Of a DNA stretch of 64,000 bases, positions 25,310-41,900 are shown piece by piece. Positions within the stretch are counted from its first letter, which is position 1, and each line of letters opens with the position of its first letter. The notes beneath the pieces are model-generated. The model made no database searches. It saw nothing but the letters and a program-made list of their open reading frames with translations, and was not told the DNA's origin. The translations under genes were made by a program, and so were the position numbers. Origin of the DNA: Ceratodon purpureus (taxonomy: Eukaryota; Streptophyta; Bryopsida; Pseudoditrichales; Ditrichaceae); the NCBI GenBank assembly GCA_014871385.1, contig CM026430.1, positions 16,426,995-16,490,994 on the forward strand, in the 5' to 3' direction.

Positions 25310-27402
25310 GCGTCAGTGCAGAGAACATTGAACTGTACCGGTCACATTCCAGTTTGATGAGATTGGACTTTGCGTTGTGAGAGGGTCAGAGTTTGCCTTC
25401 AACGAGCTTCGTATATTGTACGACTCTGAACCAGGGTGGAATATTTGCAATGTGCATCAACTTCTACTTTCACGTCGACAATATGGACTGGTTTGATAGC
25501 AATTTCATCTCTGGAGTTCATACCCTAAATTGAATTGTTCCGGCAGACGGTAGACTATAATGACCTTTATACCTGTGATGGCTTTATGCATGTAGGTTGA
25601 CAAGCAGCCTGATTGCATTAGTTTCCTTGCAGTAGCTTATAGTCTGTAAGTGAAGTAGGACATGTTCTGCATAACTTGTAGAATTCCCTCTTTGGTTGTA
25701 TTACTATAGAGCAATTCCTGAATGGTGGCTACTGTGCCCTCGCTTTGATGCAGCAGGAAAAATGAGCAACCCTAGAAGGTACGACAGTAGGCCATCCATT
25801 TGACGACCAATTTTGCACTACGTTTTTTTATATTTATTTAAACAAAGTTTGGGCTCAGATTTCTGTAACTTAGAGCTTCTGTAATCTATTAAGTGATTGG
25901 ATGAGCTTGCTTCAGTGGGGCATTTCTGACCAGTTTTTTTTCCGTTCAATCACACCAGTGTTAGTTCGTTTTGAATCTCCGATCTTGTGGTTTTGCTCGA
26001 GTTCAAACCTCATGTCAGTGTGCTGTGAATGGTGTATGAGTCACTCCGTAGAAGTCATGTTGTGGACTTTTTGAAACTTGCAGCATAGTACGAACTGAAT
26101 GAAATTGCATCTCAATCACTCAAGTGTTATGTGGAGTCCGGTGACGCGCTTCGTAGTTACTGAGTGGCCTCCTAACCCGCGTGAGTGATTTGCGTCCCTC
26201 TTTCAGTAATGAAAATATGTGTAGTTCTTGTCTCTAATGTGACCGAATTCTCTGTTTTGTTGCAGCGGCATTTGGGCGGTACCAAATGCCAAAACATAGT
26301 TTTTTGAGAAGCGGATTTCTCGCAAATGACGACACGATCTTCAAAAAGAAAAGATCAAGAGCGTGCTCAGCAGGATTCGAACCTGCGCGGGCAAAGCCCA
26401 CATGATTTCTAGTCATGCCCGATAACCACTCCGGCATGAGCACTAAAATCATTGATGAAATTGTCTTCTTTTGTTTTTCTATACTAGCAGAATGTCTCAG
26501 AGAATAGGACAGACGTTTCGAAAGCAAATTGTTTGATGAGTTCTGAATCTGCGATTTCCTCTCCTCAACGAAGCTCAAATTGTTACAGATAATGAAATGC
26601 GACTGAAACTGAACGCTTCACGACACTCACACCCTAGACCTTATTCAAGTGGTCTAACTCATTGGAAAAATACGGGACCTACTTGAGAGAGCACAGAAAG
26701 AAGCCATCAGAAAACTGACTACGGTAGTCCAGCAGTCCACAATGGAATTTGCTGTAACCCAACACCAACACAAGTGCCCTCAACCGAGTAGAGCCTTCAA
26801 CCCCAACACCTCATGAAGTCTCCATTCCGAAGCCTGCAGAACTTTCGGCCTCCAGGGTCTTAGAGGAGGAGTCTAGGAATTTGAGGAAGTCTTGGAATTG
26901 GAAAGGGACTTCATAGAGGACCTCTTCATAAAGGGACTTCATAGGGACTTGGAAGAAACTTGGGAGGGTCTTTGGAGAGACTTTGGAGAGACTTGGGAGA
27001 GACTTGAGAGAAACTTGGGAGAGACTTGAGAGAGACTTGAGATAGACTTGGGAGGGACTTGGGAGAGACTTGGGAGAGACTTGGGGGGGTCTTGGGAGGG
27101 GTTATCCTCAACAAGGAGGGGAAAGCCTATCAAGGAGGGAAAGCCTGGACACAATCCACAGGGATTTACACTTGTCTGCAGAAATCTTCGACAACGAGCA
27201 CCATCGCAGCGTGCACCGGTGGACGCAATTCGCAACGTCCATGTAATTCCACTTTTGAGGAAAGCTTTCTCTCCCTTCCCAAAAACCATCTCCTCATGGG
27301 CTCTCACACAATCTGAGGTTTTCGCATACAACTGACCTCCATCGTTTTTCATCACAGTTGGGTTTGTTAATCCTTTTGCTTGCTGGCTTGCTCGCTCTCT
27401 AG

Positions 27403-27831
<429 letters not shown>

Positions 27832-29771
27832 TGAGTGTCTTCCTTTGCGGATTTTTCACCATTATTATCTCCTCATTTATGGATTTTAACCGATTTTTAG
27901 AATGACGTACTGTGCAATTTGGAATATGAAGTTGAGTAGGGGAAATTCTCGTTTGGGAGGTACGATTGAACACCTGAATTGTTCCTGCGCTTTTAAGCGT
28001 TTTACGATACAGATGCTGAAGATGTCTCGTTGAGTTTATTTATTCAATGATAACATGAGTTTTACATTTTTTGAATTATCATGGAAATCTGTTGAGTGCT
28101 TGGCTTTGTGAGTATAGAACTAGATCTAACAATTGACACTGGGAAGGGAACGTGTGTCTTTGATGATTCGTGCTTGATAGAGCAACACTGGTCATTCAAG
28201 CAACATATAATGCAATTAAGTTCATACGAGTGGGGTTTCCTAGTTTCGTTAGCTAGTGGCGTTAAACCCTTGACAGGGTTTAGACCAGAATGTGGCCTTT
28301 GAAAAGTTATCGTCAGAAGTGACTCATGATGTTCAGATTCATGACCAGTTGATTTCCTGCATCGAGAATTAGGGGTAGCGTGCCCCTGTTTCTGTGTTTG
28401 TATCGTTGAAACTCTGAAGAAGGGTCGCTTTTGGTGCCTCTTCTGGGGTTGGTTATCTTTGGTTTGCCCTTTCCTCTCTGCTCAGTATCTCTTCCTTAGG
28501 TTTACAGTCTCAAAATGACTTTAAGCTATTTCAACGGGGTAATATGTGAGTTATGGAAAAAGGAGTTCGCCTCATGGTTAGGGGCTTGGGTTATGGAAAA
28601 GTTATGGATTCGATCTGAGGAGTTTCCGAGATTGAATACCTTCATCTGCTAACCGAGATACAGAATTGTGCCAGGAGACATTCAGATCGCTTGGTTTACC
28701 TTCACGTTGTTGAATGCTAGACATCCGTTTTTTGCAATCGGTCTTGGGTAAAATGTTTTCTACGTTTCTGTGGGACAGGTCTGTCGGTGGAAAGTTTATT
28801 CTTCGCATTGAGGACACTGACCTGGAGCGGTCAACCAAGGAGTCAGAAGAAGCTGTTATACGCGATTTGCAATGGCTAGGGCTTGATTGGGATGAAGGTA
28901 CACCAATTTACTGCTCCACTTGATTGATGCAGTGACAACATGCATTTTGCGTTGATAAGTGCAGCCTGCTCCTTGACTTTGTGCACTCATGTAAACACCA
29001 GTGATCCTTTATGATTTTCGGAGCTCTTCTAGCTGTATGTTTGTCATTCTGGGAGACCGTGGGTTTCTAACTTCTTGTGTGATCTATTTTGATACGATTG
29101 ATTTGTGCTTTTGATAAATGTTAAGAGTTTTTTGTTTTTTTCCCTCAGGTCCTGATAAAGATGGCGAGTATGGTCCATATCGCCAGTCAGAGCGGACTCA
29201 CGTCTATAAAGAATATGCGGACAAACTTCTAAGTTCTGGTCACGTATACCAATGTTTTTGTTCTGATGAGGTGCGGCCTTCTCTACCCTTAATTCTTAAA
29301 TTGTTGCATTTTCTTAGCCGTTAACTGTTTCCAGATGATTTCTTTTTCTTCACTTCTAGTAAATCTATGATCTGGCAGGAGCTAGAAGCAATGCGAGAAG
29401 AAGCTAAGGCTAAGAACTTGCCACCTCGGTATACAGGCAAGTGGGGTTCTGCATCTCAGGCTGAGATCGATGCAGAGCTCGAGAAGGGCACACCGTACAC
29501 ATACCGTTTCCGAGTTCCTCAAGAAGGGTCTGTCACCATTCACGACTTGATCCGTGGCGAGGTTTGCAAACTACCTATGGCTTTAATGTCTAGTCTTGAA
29601 GGACAGTAAATCTGAGTTCTCCTTTATCAATTATGAACTGGGGGATCTTGCTTACCTGAACAGAATGAATAGTATAAGTTTATGCAAGTTATATTGCAAT
29701 CCTAGATGAATTGGGAAGCTGGTCTGTCGGCTTTTGGTTTTCCTAATCAAGGTGTAGGCTATGTCTGATGA

Positions 29772-29963
<192 letters not shown>

Positions 29964-32900
29964 TAAGCACCAAGTCGTTCCAGAGATTTGAGGAAGCCCT
30001 AACATTCGAACAGTGGTGTTTGAGTCCTTGAGAGCCTTAGTCTTGTGGTTCATTGAATGATTTTGATAGTTAACTGCCAAATGCGCTTTATTTATTTAAC
30101 AGATCACCGCTTCTTTGCGTCCAGAGATCACTTTTACTATTTTTCTTTCTGTTGATAACAAGCGCACGTAAAATGTGCAGAGCAGAGGAGCACCTACCGA
30201 ATACCTTGAGGCAGGCTCTAATTTATAATGTAAGCTACTTACTGTCCTTCTCAAAGCTAGTAGTACATTACAGAAATACTCGTTGTGAACTCCTTTACAA
30301 CCAATCAATTCTTTTAGCGTTTTTACTTCTGATACGTCCGTGTCAGAGATACCTGACCTGGGATCTGAGCTTCTAGATTTCTCTTACAGATGAAATAGTA
30401 CTTTTGGACTATTACATAGTGGTTCTGTACATGACTTTTTGCTAATAGGAGTTCTTGTCGTGCAGGCCCTTGGATTTTCCATGCCTCAATTCGGCCATGT
30501 ATCTCTGATTCTGGCTCCTGATCGTAGTAAACTCTCGAAACGTCACGGAGCTACATCCGTGGGACAGGTACTTCTCCCAACTGCTGCGTTTGTTCTCATT
30601 TGTGTCTTTATAGGTCTGTCTTTTTCAAGAAATTCTCATCAATATCTATTTCAGGTTAACCTAAATTCTTTTTTTCTACCGAACACTTTATTTGTAGAGT
30701 ACTTATTAACGATGAGAGTGATTATCCAGTTTAGGGAGATGGGCTATCTGGCGTCTGCCATGGTGAATTACCTCGCCCTTTTGGGTTGGAATGATGGCTC
30801 AGAAGACGAAATCTTTACAGTGGATCAGATCAGTAAGTTCCTCCATCCTATGATACACGTGCGTCATTTTTAGTTAGTTTTATCACTTTTTAAAGAAATT
30901 CGTGTCAAAAGTATATATTAATTCTTACTATTAGATATGGAAAACTCTCGTCCACCAGGCATGAATAACTGACTAATATGATAAGTTTATTCTGGCAGTT
31001 GAGAAGTTTTCGATTGATCGTGTAACCAAGAGTGGAGCAATTTTTGATCAAACGAAGTTGGGGTACGTTCAAATCTTTTTACTTTGAGCCAAATTCTCTA
31101 ATTAAACATCTTTCTTGTCGTATTCCAGCTGTTACATGGATAGACATGAACTTTTAGTATTCATGTCTCATGAGTAAAACCTGGATATCATGATCACAAT
31201 CTGGTGCTGTGCGTATACCACTGTTTAATTTATCGTTCATTGACATCCAGTTTACTGACTTGTTAAGGCTATATCTTGTAATGCTTCTATGCTCTCAATC
31301 TACAGGTGGTTGAATGGGCAACATCTGCGCTTGTTGCCAACTGAAGAAGTAGCCACCATGTTCAAAGACCAGTGGATAAAGGCAGGCCTACTTACGGAGT
31401 CCATTCCAGATTCTTTTGTAAATGTAAGTGGCAGCCGACAAGAACTACGCTTCTGGAACTTACTTTGGGGTTATTTCTAACATTATACACCGGTAGTCCT
31501 TGTATGCATCAATTGTTGGGGCTTGATATGATCTCTTTAGGCAACGTAGTACATGATTTGGGTGGTCGTTGCTCCTGAAGGTGATGTTAGTCTCGAAAGA
31601 AATAGAAAATTTATTAAACTGGGCACCTTGTCACTCAGTTCTGAGCACTCTCTTTAAAATATTGACAACTTTCTGGCCTATTCTGACAGGTGGCGGTAGA
31701 GTTAGTGAAGAACGGAACTGAGGTAGTTGCAGAGTCTGAAAAATACTTGCTCAGCATTCTTGATTATCCTCTAAATGAGACTTTAGCAAGGTAAATTATA
31801 CCCTTCTGCTGGTTTATAGCTCTTTTGGAATTCAATTGGGGGTGATATATACTTGGAATGGTGAAGATGATGACTTAGTTATCGTAAGCTCTTGATGCTG
31901 ACACAAACCTCCTTACTGTGCAGCTCTGCGGTGAAGGAGGTTGTGGATGATAATATTGCTGAAGTTGCGAACGCTATATTAGAAGCTTATGACAATGGAG
32001 AGCTGCAAGCCGCCATTGACGGAGGCCATGATACCTGGAGTAAGTGGATCAAAGGGATGGGAAAGGGTTTCAAGCGCAAGGTAATTATTCCTCCGATCAG
32101 TCATGTTGCAGAAATCTTAATTGCATGTTAACAATATGATCCACAAACATCTCTAGTCAGAACAAATGGAAAATCAATAAACTTCAATAAATTGGAATGG
32201 GCTTCAAAAGGAACCTCATGACCACAAGTTATGGATTATTCACATGGTATAAACTTGTCAGAAAAGAATTCAAGTAACGAATAATTTTTCAAAAACCTAC
32301 GCTTATGCTCTGAAGCCAAAGAGACGTTCATACTAGACAAGAAATATAAAACATCAAACAAAGAATACAAAAAAATAATTCATGAAGGACTTTTGGCCTG
32401 TTCCTTGATGGTCCACTTATCGCTATATGAGTGTCCCATTATTGCTTTTCAGCAAATACCTTCCTTAAAGTAGGTGTGTCTTTCTTTAAAAAAAATGAAT
32501 GCGAAGCCCAATGCTTAATAATATATTGTATCCCAAAAAATAACAATATGGGTTGTTAACTCGCTACAAATAGGTATTAGAATAACTAATTGGACTTAGG
32601 TTACAAAAAGGGACTAATAACCGAGTTCTTAGGTGTAGCTTGCAAGTAACGGCCGGTTACAAAAAGGGACTAATAACTGAATTTTGTGTTTGTTATTGGC
32701 AGGGCAAGCGATTGTTTATGCCTGTGCGGGTGCTACTCACTGGAGCAATGCAAGGCCCTGAGGTTGGGGCTGTACTAGGTCTTCTAAAAGATGGAGAGAG
32801 CAGTGGTGCAGTAACTGAGAAGGCTGGTTTAGTCCCCCTTGAAGAGCGGATTAAAAATTTGAGGGCTGTAGATTGGGCTAGCGTTACAAGCAAACTTGCT

Positions 32901-35900
32901 GAGAACGTTAGTCAAGAAACGGAACCAGCTTTGTCACATTAGGTTTTAGTCAGTTTGTGCACTAATAGTTCACTTTTTGAAGATACATCAGCAGTGATGT
33001 TCACTAGTTACTAGAGGTGATTGGAGATGCATTGATGAGTCAAATCATTTCATTCAGCTTGACTGGGACAAGTCTTACATCTCAGTTGGTCTGGACCAAT
33101 TTGAATATAACACGCAAAAAACTTAAAAGCCACTTTTTTTTTCCACCTAGGTCGAGTGAGATTCTTGCATGGTCCCATTAACATAGACTCGTGCGGAGAA
33201 AATGAAACGAACCTTATGATTGTGTGGGATATTGTTCATCACAGATACCAGGATGACAAAACACTTCGTGTTAAAACCGAATTACCATCTATCAACATGA
33301 ACTTTTCATGAGCATGCCATAGCGGTTGTGGTGGGCCAATCCATTTAGTATGGCAGCCATTCGTCACTAAAGCTCGACATTCTTCGTCATCAAAGTTCAA
33401 CAATCTTCGTCATCAATGTCCAGCTTCAGGACAACACTCCAAATTGACAGGATCGTGTAGGAGGTGCTCTTGACAAACATTCAGGAACGAGAAATTCCTT
33501 GCGTACATGCTATTGTTATTCCTAAAGTAGGCTGGATAAACTCGATGCTCTCTAGTAATGCTGCAATGAGCATTGAGCTCACTCCACTTCCAGATCGGTA
33601 TTCGACACCAATATAGAGGTATTCTCCACTGTTGTAGAACCAGACAGACGAACCTGGTATCTCCGAAGATCCAGTAGATTTGCGTTGGCTTTTGTTGAGG
33701 GATGCTTCGTTAGCCAGCATCTTCACTGTTATGCATAAGTCCACTGCTGATGAACCCCTCAAGAGACCACAAAAGTCTAAATGCCAATTGACGCACCGTT
33801 GCATGTCGAAAGAATGTTTCGGAGCAGCATCTTCGATTTCTTTTGCAGATATTTTGTCCGGCATCATGCACATCTCTGCCAATTTCAGGGCATGCGGTTG
33901 TGTGGTACTTCCGTTTTGGACATAGACACCTAAGGGGATGAATCAGGAAGTGAAAAGTAAAGATGACCAGCAGAACTCCTTCACTTCAATTGTGTGTTCA
34001 CTTCAATTCACACAAACAGTGGTGTGCTACAGCAGAAATCAAGGTTGTGAATGTGGGTCATAAGTTTACGAGTTTCTACTCAACAACAGAGAAAGGTGAG
34101 TCCGGGTCAAGCTCGTTATGATACGGTAGTTGGAGAACGTACGCAGAGAATGCGCAACATGATGCTGAGAGTATTTCAAGCTTGTCTTCAGTTGATGAAA
34201 GAATCTTCTCGGTGATGGAACTGTAGCAGGTATTCAGTGTTTTCATCTTTGTTTGGGAATTTAATAAGATTTGGGTCACAACATGCCGGTCGCTACAAAA
34301 CCGAAAGCGTAGCTGCTTTTTCAGAGGTAAGAAGTGTATACATTATTGAATAGTTTACTGTGGGTTGTACTTTATGAGTTCACAGGAAGCAGTCAATTGA
34401 AAGGATACATGAGAGAAGGCCGGTTTGGACGGAGGGTGAGAATTTGGAGAGATGTACAAATACTTCCCACCAACTCAACTGTACATCAAACCTATACATA
34501 AGAATATGAGCCTTTCATGGACAAGGACTTGAAGAACACGTGATTCTCAGAAATGTAAGCAGATTTCATGCTTTTTGGTATATACAATACTCCGTCCTGT
34601 GGGACAGGACGGAGTTGGGCTTACAGTTGAACACCATCATAGGCAGAGAGGACAATCTCTCTATCAGGCGTCAGATAATGGGGTAGTTGTACATTTTCTG
34701 GCACCATGATGCAGAAGGGGCTTGGTTACGACTAATGTTTCATAAACCTGCTTAATAAAGGCAGCTGCCCTTATTTACCAAAAAGAAACCTACAGGCACT
34801 GTGATATTCTCGGAAACAGGGAGCCAGAATATCGACTTCAATGTTAAACAAAACAACCTCTTGACACAGGATCCATGTTCGGTTGAGAACGTGGGTATCT
34901 GTCTCCAAGTGAAGGAAGTATCTAAGAACGGTGCCGAAACGTGAGACAAAATTGATAATGCAACATGAAAAGCAAGTGCCTGCTCCAGGAAACATTCAAG
35001 CGGACTAACACTGTCTGGAAGAAGACGTCTTCTGCAATAATAATGTTCAAGGCCAGCTGTTTTACATGAAAAACTGACAATGAATATCCAAAAACTTGGA
35101 TCTCAAAATCCGCATCTCGAATCGCAATAGATTGAGAAGAGTATGAATGTGTTAGCCGAATGAGTTGAGGTTGACTTGTTAAGAGAATTCCATCTTCAAA
35201 ATTACACACCTTACACCTGGAATATCGTCTTTCACAAGCTTTATGAGAAAGACTTGGTTGGCAGTGGAGGCAGGGCCGCGTTCGCAACAGCAGCGATGTT
35301 GTTGTTTGAACGGTTGTATTTCATGTGACTCTTCACAAGTTGCCCCGCAGCCAAAGCTGACATAAGTGAGATCTCACCAGCCAGCACTGTGCCTGCAACT
35401 ACTCTTGCAAGTAGTTGAGCGTTAGCACCTGGAGATTCTGTGTTTGCCCCCTTCACTCCAAGCAAATTTAAACAAGCTGATTGAGATGCCAATTGTGTAC
35501 CACCACCAATAGTTCCCACCTGTAAGGAGAAACCAACAGAATTAAGAAAGGAACTATGAGCACACAAACTGAGTGAACAATAAAAACTTGCGCCACGTAA
35601 GATCAGCTGCTTAACACGCAGATCGGTGAAAACGCGAGCACACACCTCAATAGAAGGCATAGTCACAGACACATGCAAGTCCCGACCACCATTGACAGCC
35701 TCCATCATGGTAATGCACTGTGAGCTCTCAACATTCTGAGCAGGATCTTGGCCTGTTGCAATGTAAATAGCAGATACGATGTTGGATGCATGGGCATTGA
35801 AGCCTCCAATTGCGCCGGCCAGGGCAGAACCAGCCAAATTCTTAACCATGTTGAGTTCCACCAAAGCAGAAACGGAAGTTTTAAGAACCTTGCGAATAAC

Positions 35901-38900
35901 TTCTTCCTTCAAAATTGCCTCACAGACGACTGACTTTCCGCGGCCATCGATCCAGTTTACAGCTGTTGGCTTCTTATCAGCACAGAAGTTGCCTGGACAC
36001 GCAGACTCTGTCAGTATAACCGACTTCTGCAAAGACAAGCTGCGTCTCTACTACCGAGAAACCAATACCATCATCATGCCAAAATTAAGTACAAGAAAGT
36101 TAAAACCCGATCAGGATGAATAACATACCAGAAACGCTAATAACCTCCATATCAGGGTAACAGTCTTGAAGATAATCGAGAACATTTTGTACACCCTTAG
36201 ATATCATGTTCATTCCCATGGCATCACCAGTCAATGCCGTGAAACGGATGTAAACATTACGCCCAGCTAACTGACACTTAAGGTGTTTCAGCCTAGCGAA
36301 ACGACTAGTCCTGAAAGCAAGAAAGAACGAACAGTGAGTACAGCTGAAGTGCAAATCAAAAACCACACAGGATCCTTCTACCTGTCCACATATGTACGAA
36401 GGAGAATCCAGAAAGATAGAAATGAAGATAATGTCAACATTCTTCTGTCACGCCATAAGACCGTTTCTTCAATAAAAAAACAATAGCAATGGAAGTCCTC
36501 ACCACCCGTTCATGCAATGTGAAAAGACAGTCTCAAGCTCTAGAACGTATGTATCATTCCGAGCTTCTAAGTTAAAAATCCCAGGAACAGATAATAACCC
36601 GTGCACGCTACAAAAATGGAATTCAAAAAAAATGGGTGTAAAAACATCGCAAACACGAACCTGTTGAACATGTGCGAGATGGTATCGAAGTTGTTAGGAT
36701 CCTCCAAAAAGAACTTGAGATCCGCACATCTCTTCACAGTCGGAAACCGCACCACAGGAGCTCTCGTCATCCCGTCCTGCAACAAGATACTCGTCGCACC
36801 ACCAGACTGGTAAATAGCCTTGCACCCGCGATTGGTACTCGCCACCAAACACCCTTCAGTAGTCCCCATCGGCACCGTGAACTCATGCCCATTCAAAAGC
36901 AGAGGTCCCGCCACTCCCACCGGCACTTGCACGTATCCCACCACCATCTCACAGCATTGCCCCATGATGGAGCTGTAATCCATCCCCGCCAATGGCAACC
37001 CCTCCAAGCTCCTCCCGGTGGTCAACTCCACGGCCCTCCGGCGAATAGCCGCCCCCCGCAACGGATCCCCCAACTGCGTCTCCAGCGAGTAACTCGGCAC
37101 CTCGCCATTGCTCACAGCCCTGGCAATGTCCTCATCCTCATTGTCCTCCAACCCCATCCCCATCAACTGCACGGGCACCTTCGGCGCCTGAGGCTGCACC
37201 TCGCACCCCGGACTCCGCATCCTCATCTGCTCCCGCTCGTCGTCCGAGTCCCACACCCCGTCCCCCGACTTCCCTATGAACCCCTGCACGTAGTCTATCC
37301 CGAAAAAACCTATCAAGTATATGAACGACGAAAGCTGAATGAGCAGCGCCACGATCTCCCCCAGGTTGAGCATGTGCAGCGGCGTCGAGTTCCGGATCTT
37401 CTCCCGCCACGACCGCATCAGAAAATAACTCGCCACGAAGAACGACACTATAAAGATCTTGTTCGTCAATCCCACCGGCAATGGCAGCGCGTCCGACGCC
37501 AACGCATTGCGCACCTTCTCCCGCCGCTTCATCCCCGGAGACTGCTCCCCCCGCTGCTTCTTCTCCTCCTCATTCCCGAACTCCACCTTACTCCCGCTCC
37601 TCTTCATCCTCCTCCCCTCCCTCTCCCTCTCCTCCCCGCTCCCTCTCTCCCCCTCCACTACAATGTCAACTGCCACACTCCGAGGGTTTCACCGCATGAT
37701 CGTCCGCGGCTTCAATCGCGCACCATGAGACGAAACGGAATGAGCCTCAACCGCAGTAACGAACCGGACCAGGTGCCAGGACAGAACCAAGCCACCGCTC
37801 TCTCTGGCGGGAGTGAACGCGCGCACTCGCACCGACGCTGCCTGGGAGAGTAGTGCGGTGTGGCGATGGCGATGCGGGAGACGAGCGCCCTGCGAGAGAG
37901 AGAGCGCGAGGTCAGAAGTGGCCCGGCGATGGTTCCAAGCTCTGCGATGGCGGAGCCTCAAGTAGCCTCGCAAACACCCCCGCATGCCCGCCGTCCTCGC
38001 GTCGCCCGCGACGCCGCCCGTCGCCGCGATGCCCGTCCCCCACCCTCCGACGGAGAACTCCTCCGTTCGACGAAGAGTGTCCTTTGTTCGACGAAGAGTG
38101 TTCTTCGTTGAACGGAGAGTGTTCTTCGTTCGACGGGGAGGCTTCTTCGTTTGTTTTGGTTCGACGATTCGATGTGTCCTTTTCGCTGTTCCTGGTCTTG
38201 CGTGTTTTTTATGGCCTGTGGTGGACCTCTTGGAAATGTACTTCTCTACAGTAAATTGCACTTTAAGTGTAAAAACCAAAATTATTGGAGGAAACTGTAC
38301 CTTGGTTGTAATTTATAAATATGTTATTTTAAATTAAGGAGCAGTACGTGGGTTGGGAAATGGGAGGTGTAATTTTATTTTATTTTTTGAAGACACGTAA
38401 TAAAGTTTATTACTGCAAGGGGAGGTGTAATTTTGAAGAGAGAAATAGGACATGGTTGGGAAATGTAATTTTGAAGGAAGGAATAGTACGAATTTGGGAA
38501 ATGTGGTTTTGAAAGAAAGAAATAGCACTTGGTAGGGAAATGAAGTTTTAGACATGGAGATAGTATTTTATATGTAGAATAAATTTTGTACCAGGGAATA
38601 GTGGTTGGTTTTTTTCTTGCAGTGGACTAGTAGCACTTGGGTTCTTTTTCCCATGCCTATTGGGTATGGGGTTTAGTAACCACAAATGACTTATAAAAAC
38701 ATGTAAATTGATGTAGGATGATATCTTGAATTGTTGTAGGTATATGTTACAACATGTGATATGTTTTAGTGGTTCAATAACTTAGTTCTAACAAACTTGT
38801 TACTCAATTCATGTCAAAATACAACAAAATACACTTATAAAAATATTGATACTTTTCCAAAGTGATGACTAGGTTGCGTAGAATTTTCTTTTTGGTTTTT

Positions 38901-41900
38901 ATATAAGATGCATGATGCATGTGTGGAATTCATTGTAATCCAAATGGAACTTTAAAGGAAATGTCAAGCGAACCAGTATGAACTCCAAGGAAAACGTCAC
39001 TGATATGATATTTCTAGGAAAACATCATTGTACTGGAATGGGATTCCAAGAAAAAAGAAAAAAAACACTGACCTAAGAAGCATTTGATTTTGGGTTTGGT
39101 ACTTACGTCGTAGGCGCCATGGGGGAGGACGAGAGCGCACTGTCGTCGGAGGAGTGGAGTGTGCGACGGACGAGCGACGGAGGAGGGGGGACGCGGGGGG
39201 CGTCGCGGGGGCGGGGACGGTGGCAGGAGATGGTGGGGCCGGGGTCTGACAGGGGGGCACTGGGCACTGGGCAGTGCCAGCCGTGGGGGGCGGGGCCCTC
39301 CCCCCCCGAACCTCCTCGCGAGGTGCCTGAGGGATTGCTTCCTTCGTGGCTTGTTGTGGGTCCGGCTCCGCCTCGCCAGATCGGCTCGCATGCCCCGCTC
39401 CGGAGTGAGCGCACCTGGAACCTCCCCTCCCCTCCCCTCCCCTCCCCTCCCTTGCTTTTTGTATGGGAGCTCGTGAGTTTCAGTCCCTCCCTCGCAGCTT
39501 CTTTTCCCTCTTCTGTTGTCCAGATGAGCTGATGTTTCTTTACTGCACACAATTATATTGCAACATCCTAAGCGTCCCTGGCTTAAACAAACAATTGAGG
39601 TTTTGGAGTTTGTATGATTAAGGTAGTAGTTGGGTTTGGGTGGAAGGATTTGGATGTTTTGTTGGATTTTTATAGCTTGGATGCTTTATTTGAATGTTAA
39701 GCTAGCCTTGGATGTTTGATGAAAATAAATTAAAACTTAGATGTATTTTTTGAAATGTGAATTGAGTAATTCATATATGATATGTGGTTTTGTTTGGAAA
39801 ATACAACATGGAATCTTAAAATTCTATCTCATTTGTCACGATAAACATAAAATAGCCCTATACTTTTAAAACAGAGAAAGAAAGTGGGATATGTTGTATA
39901 ATGTAACTTTTCTATTGAATGTGGATTAAAAGGGTTCTAGAAATGGAGTACTTTATTCTAGCTAAACAACGTTTTCCTACAATATTAAAAAGGTTTTCAT
40001 TTCCCTTAAGATAAAACTACTAAATATCCGTATAAATATAGAAGGCACATCTTTACATCTCATGTATTTGATATATAAATACGTGATTCAAAATCATATT
40101 AAAAAAAAAAACAATAATAAAAAACATTGAAAATTTTCAAACCATAAATCTTGATTTATTATTTCAACATAAGGTGTATTAAAACTATTTTTAATATAGG
40201 ATTCAACGTACTATTATGCTACAATTTAGTAGCATTGATTTTAACATACCTACCATCTACGTTTTGATCAACAATAGAGTAATTTTTGTAAACGGAAAAT
40301 TTATTCCTTGCAAAAAAAGTTATTTGGGACTAGAATTTCTATTCAATTTTTTTTACAAATGAACAAAATAATTTAATAATGAAAGAAAAAACATATTTGA
40401 AGTAAATGACATTCTTTGACCTCACCTCTGCAAACTTGAATTTCCAACAAATATTGTCATTAATAGTCTGTTGACAAACATGAATCATCTAAAATGACCA
40501 AAAATTAAGGAAATAAGTATAATTTAGTTGTTTTAAAACCAGAAAGCCCATAGGTTCTCACCTTGATCACTTAAGACACAAAAAAATGTAAACAACTAAA
40601 GATAAAATTGGAATATGACCATGAATTTAGAACCTTGAATTTTTGAAAATGAAGAATTTTTAATGCCTAAAAATTTACATGATCAAAATGAAAGAACTTT
40701 ACAATACATGAATTTAGGATATTGAACAATAAATCATTATATAAATACAAAAAATCCAAATGTTTACAAAATAGATGTGTTGCTAATTTCTAGCTAAAAA
40801 CATGCTTATCAATACAGGATATCGTAAGAAACTAATTTCATGTTATTTGTCATTTATTTAAAATATGTCAAAATGTTTATCATATAAATTTAGATTAATT
40901 TTTTAGGTAGAATTCCAAGTTTACACATGAAATGCTCTCCGAACGAAAGGGTTTATCATAATCTTGATATTGCAACATTTCATATGGAATCAATCAGGGA
41001 TATTTTCAGAGGGTGAAATTGTGAATCGTATCCGAGTTCAGCTGAAGCCAGGCTCAACTGCGCTGAGAAGTTGACATATCAACATAACTCGCAACCTTGA
41101 ACAAGTTACAAGCACTGGACCCTCATCTTTCTCATGGCCAATAAATGACAGTGTACCCAATTAATTTTGCTGTGAACAGTGCGGCGCTTATTCCGAAATA
41201 CTGAGAACTGGGTTGGAGCGGCATTCTGGAAATAGGAATCGGTGTTGGTTTGTCGTGTCAGTGTTAATTTTAGAGCTCAGATCTTCGTGCTGGTGTTCTG
41301 TCAGATGTTCATAACATTGAAGGAGCTTCAATTCTACTGTTATGATGCATGGAGGGCTGCACCGAAGCACTGTTCGGGAAGGTTTCTGAGAGCATCCCCA
41401 ATCGGGCGCTATACAGCCACGCTAACGCAATATACCGAGCCGCTAAAAAAAAAAAGAGGCACCAATAGTGTCTCCATAGTCCACGCTACCCTAGCGCGAC
41501 ACTGCAAACATGCCCCGGTCACGTCAAATTTTCTCCATATACCGGGAGATAATTTCGACACGCCAAGCCAACGCCACACTAATCAATGTTAGCCTCAGCC
41601 CACGCATTGGCTGGATATCCCTGACACCAAGGGTCCACCACGGGACCCGCAGGTACATCGCGAATCCCGAGGCCATTCAGCTTGTCCCCATGCGCCACGT
41701 TGGTAGCAGAACTTGATCCCGAGACCTCTATCCTCAAAATGATTGGGGCTTAGGCATGCCCCACATACCGAGACTCGCCGAGCGCCCTTGGGGGGCCGCT
41801 TGATGTTCAACGATTGGTGATGCCCTGAGCAATCCAGCCTATGTCCTCTATTTTCAAAAAGCAGCCGGTTTTTTTAGATTATACCCAATATATCATGTCT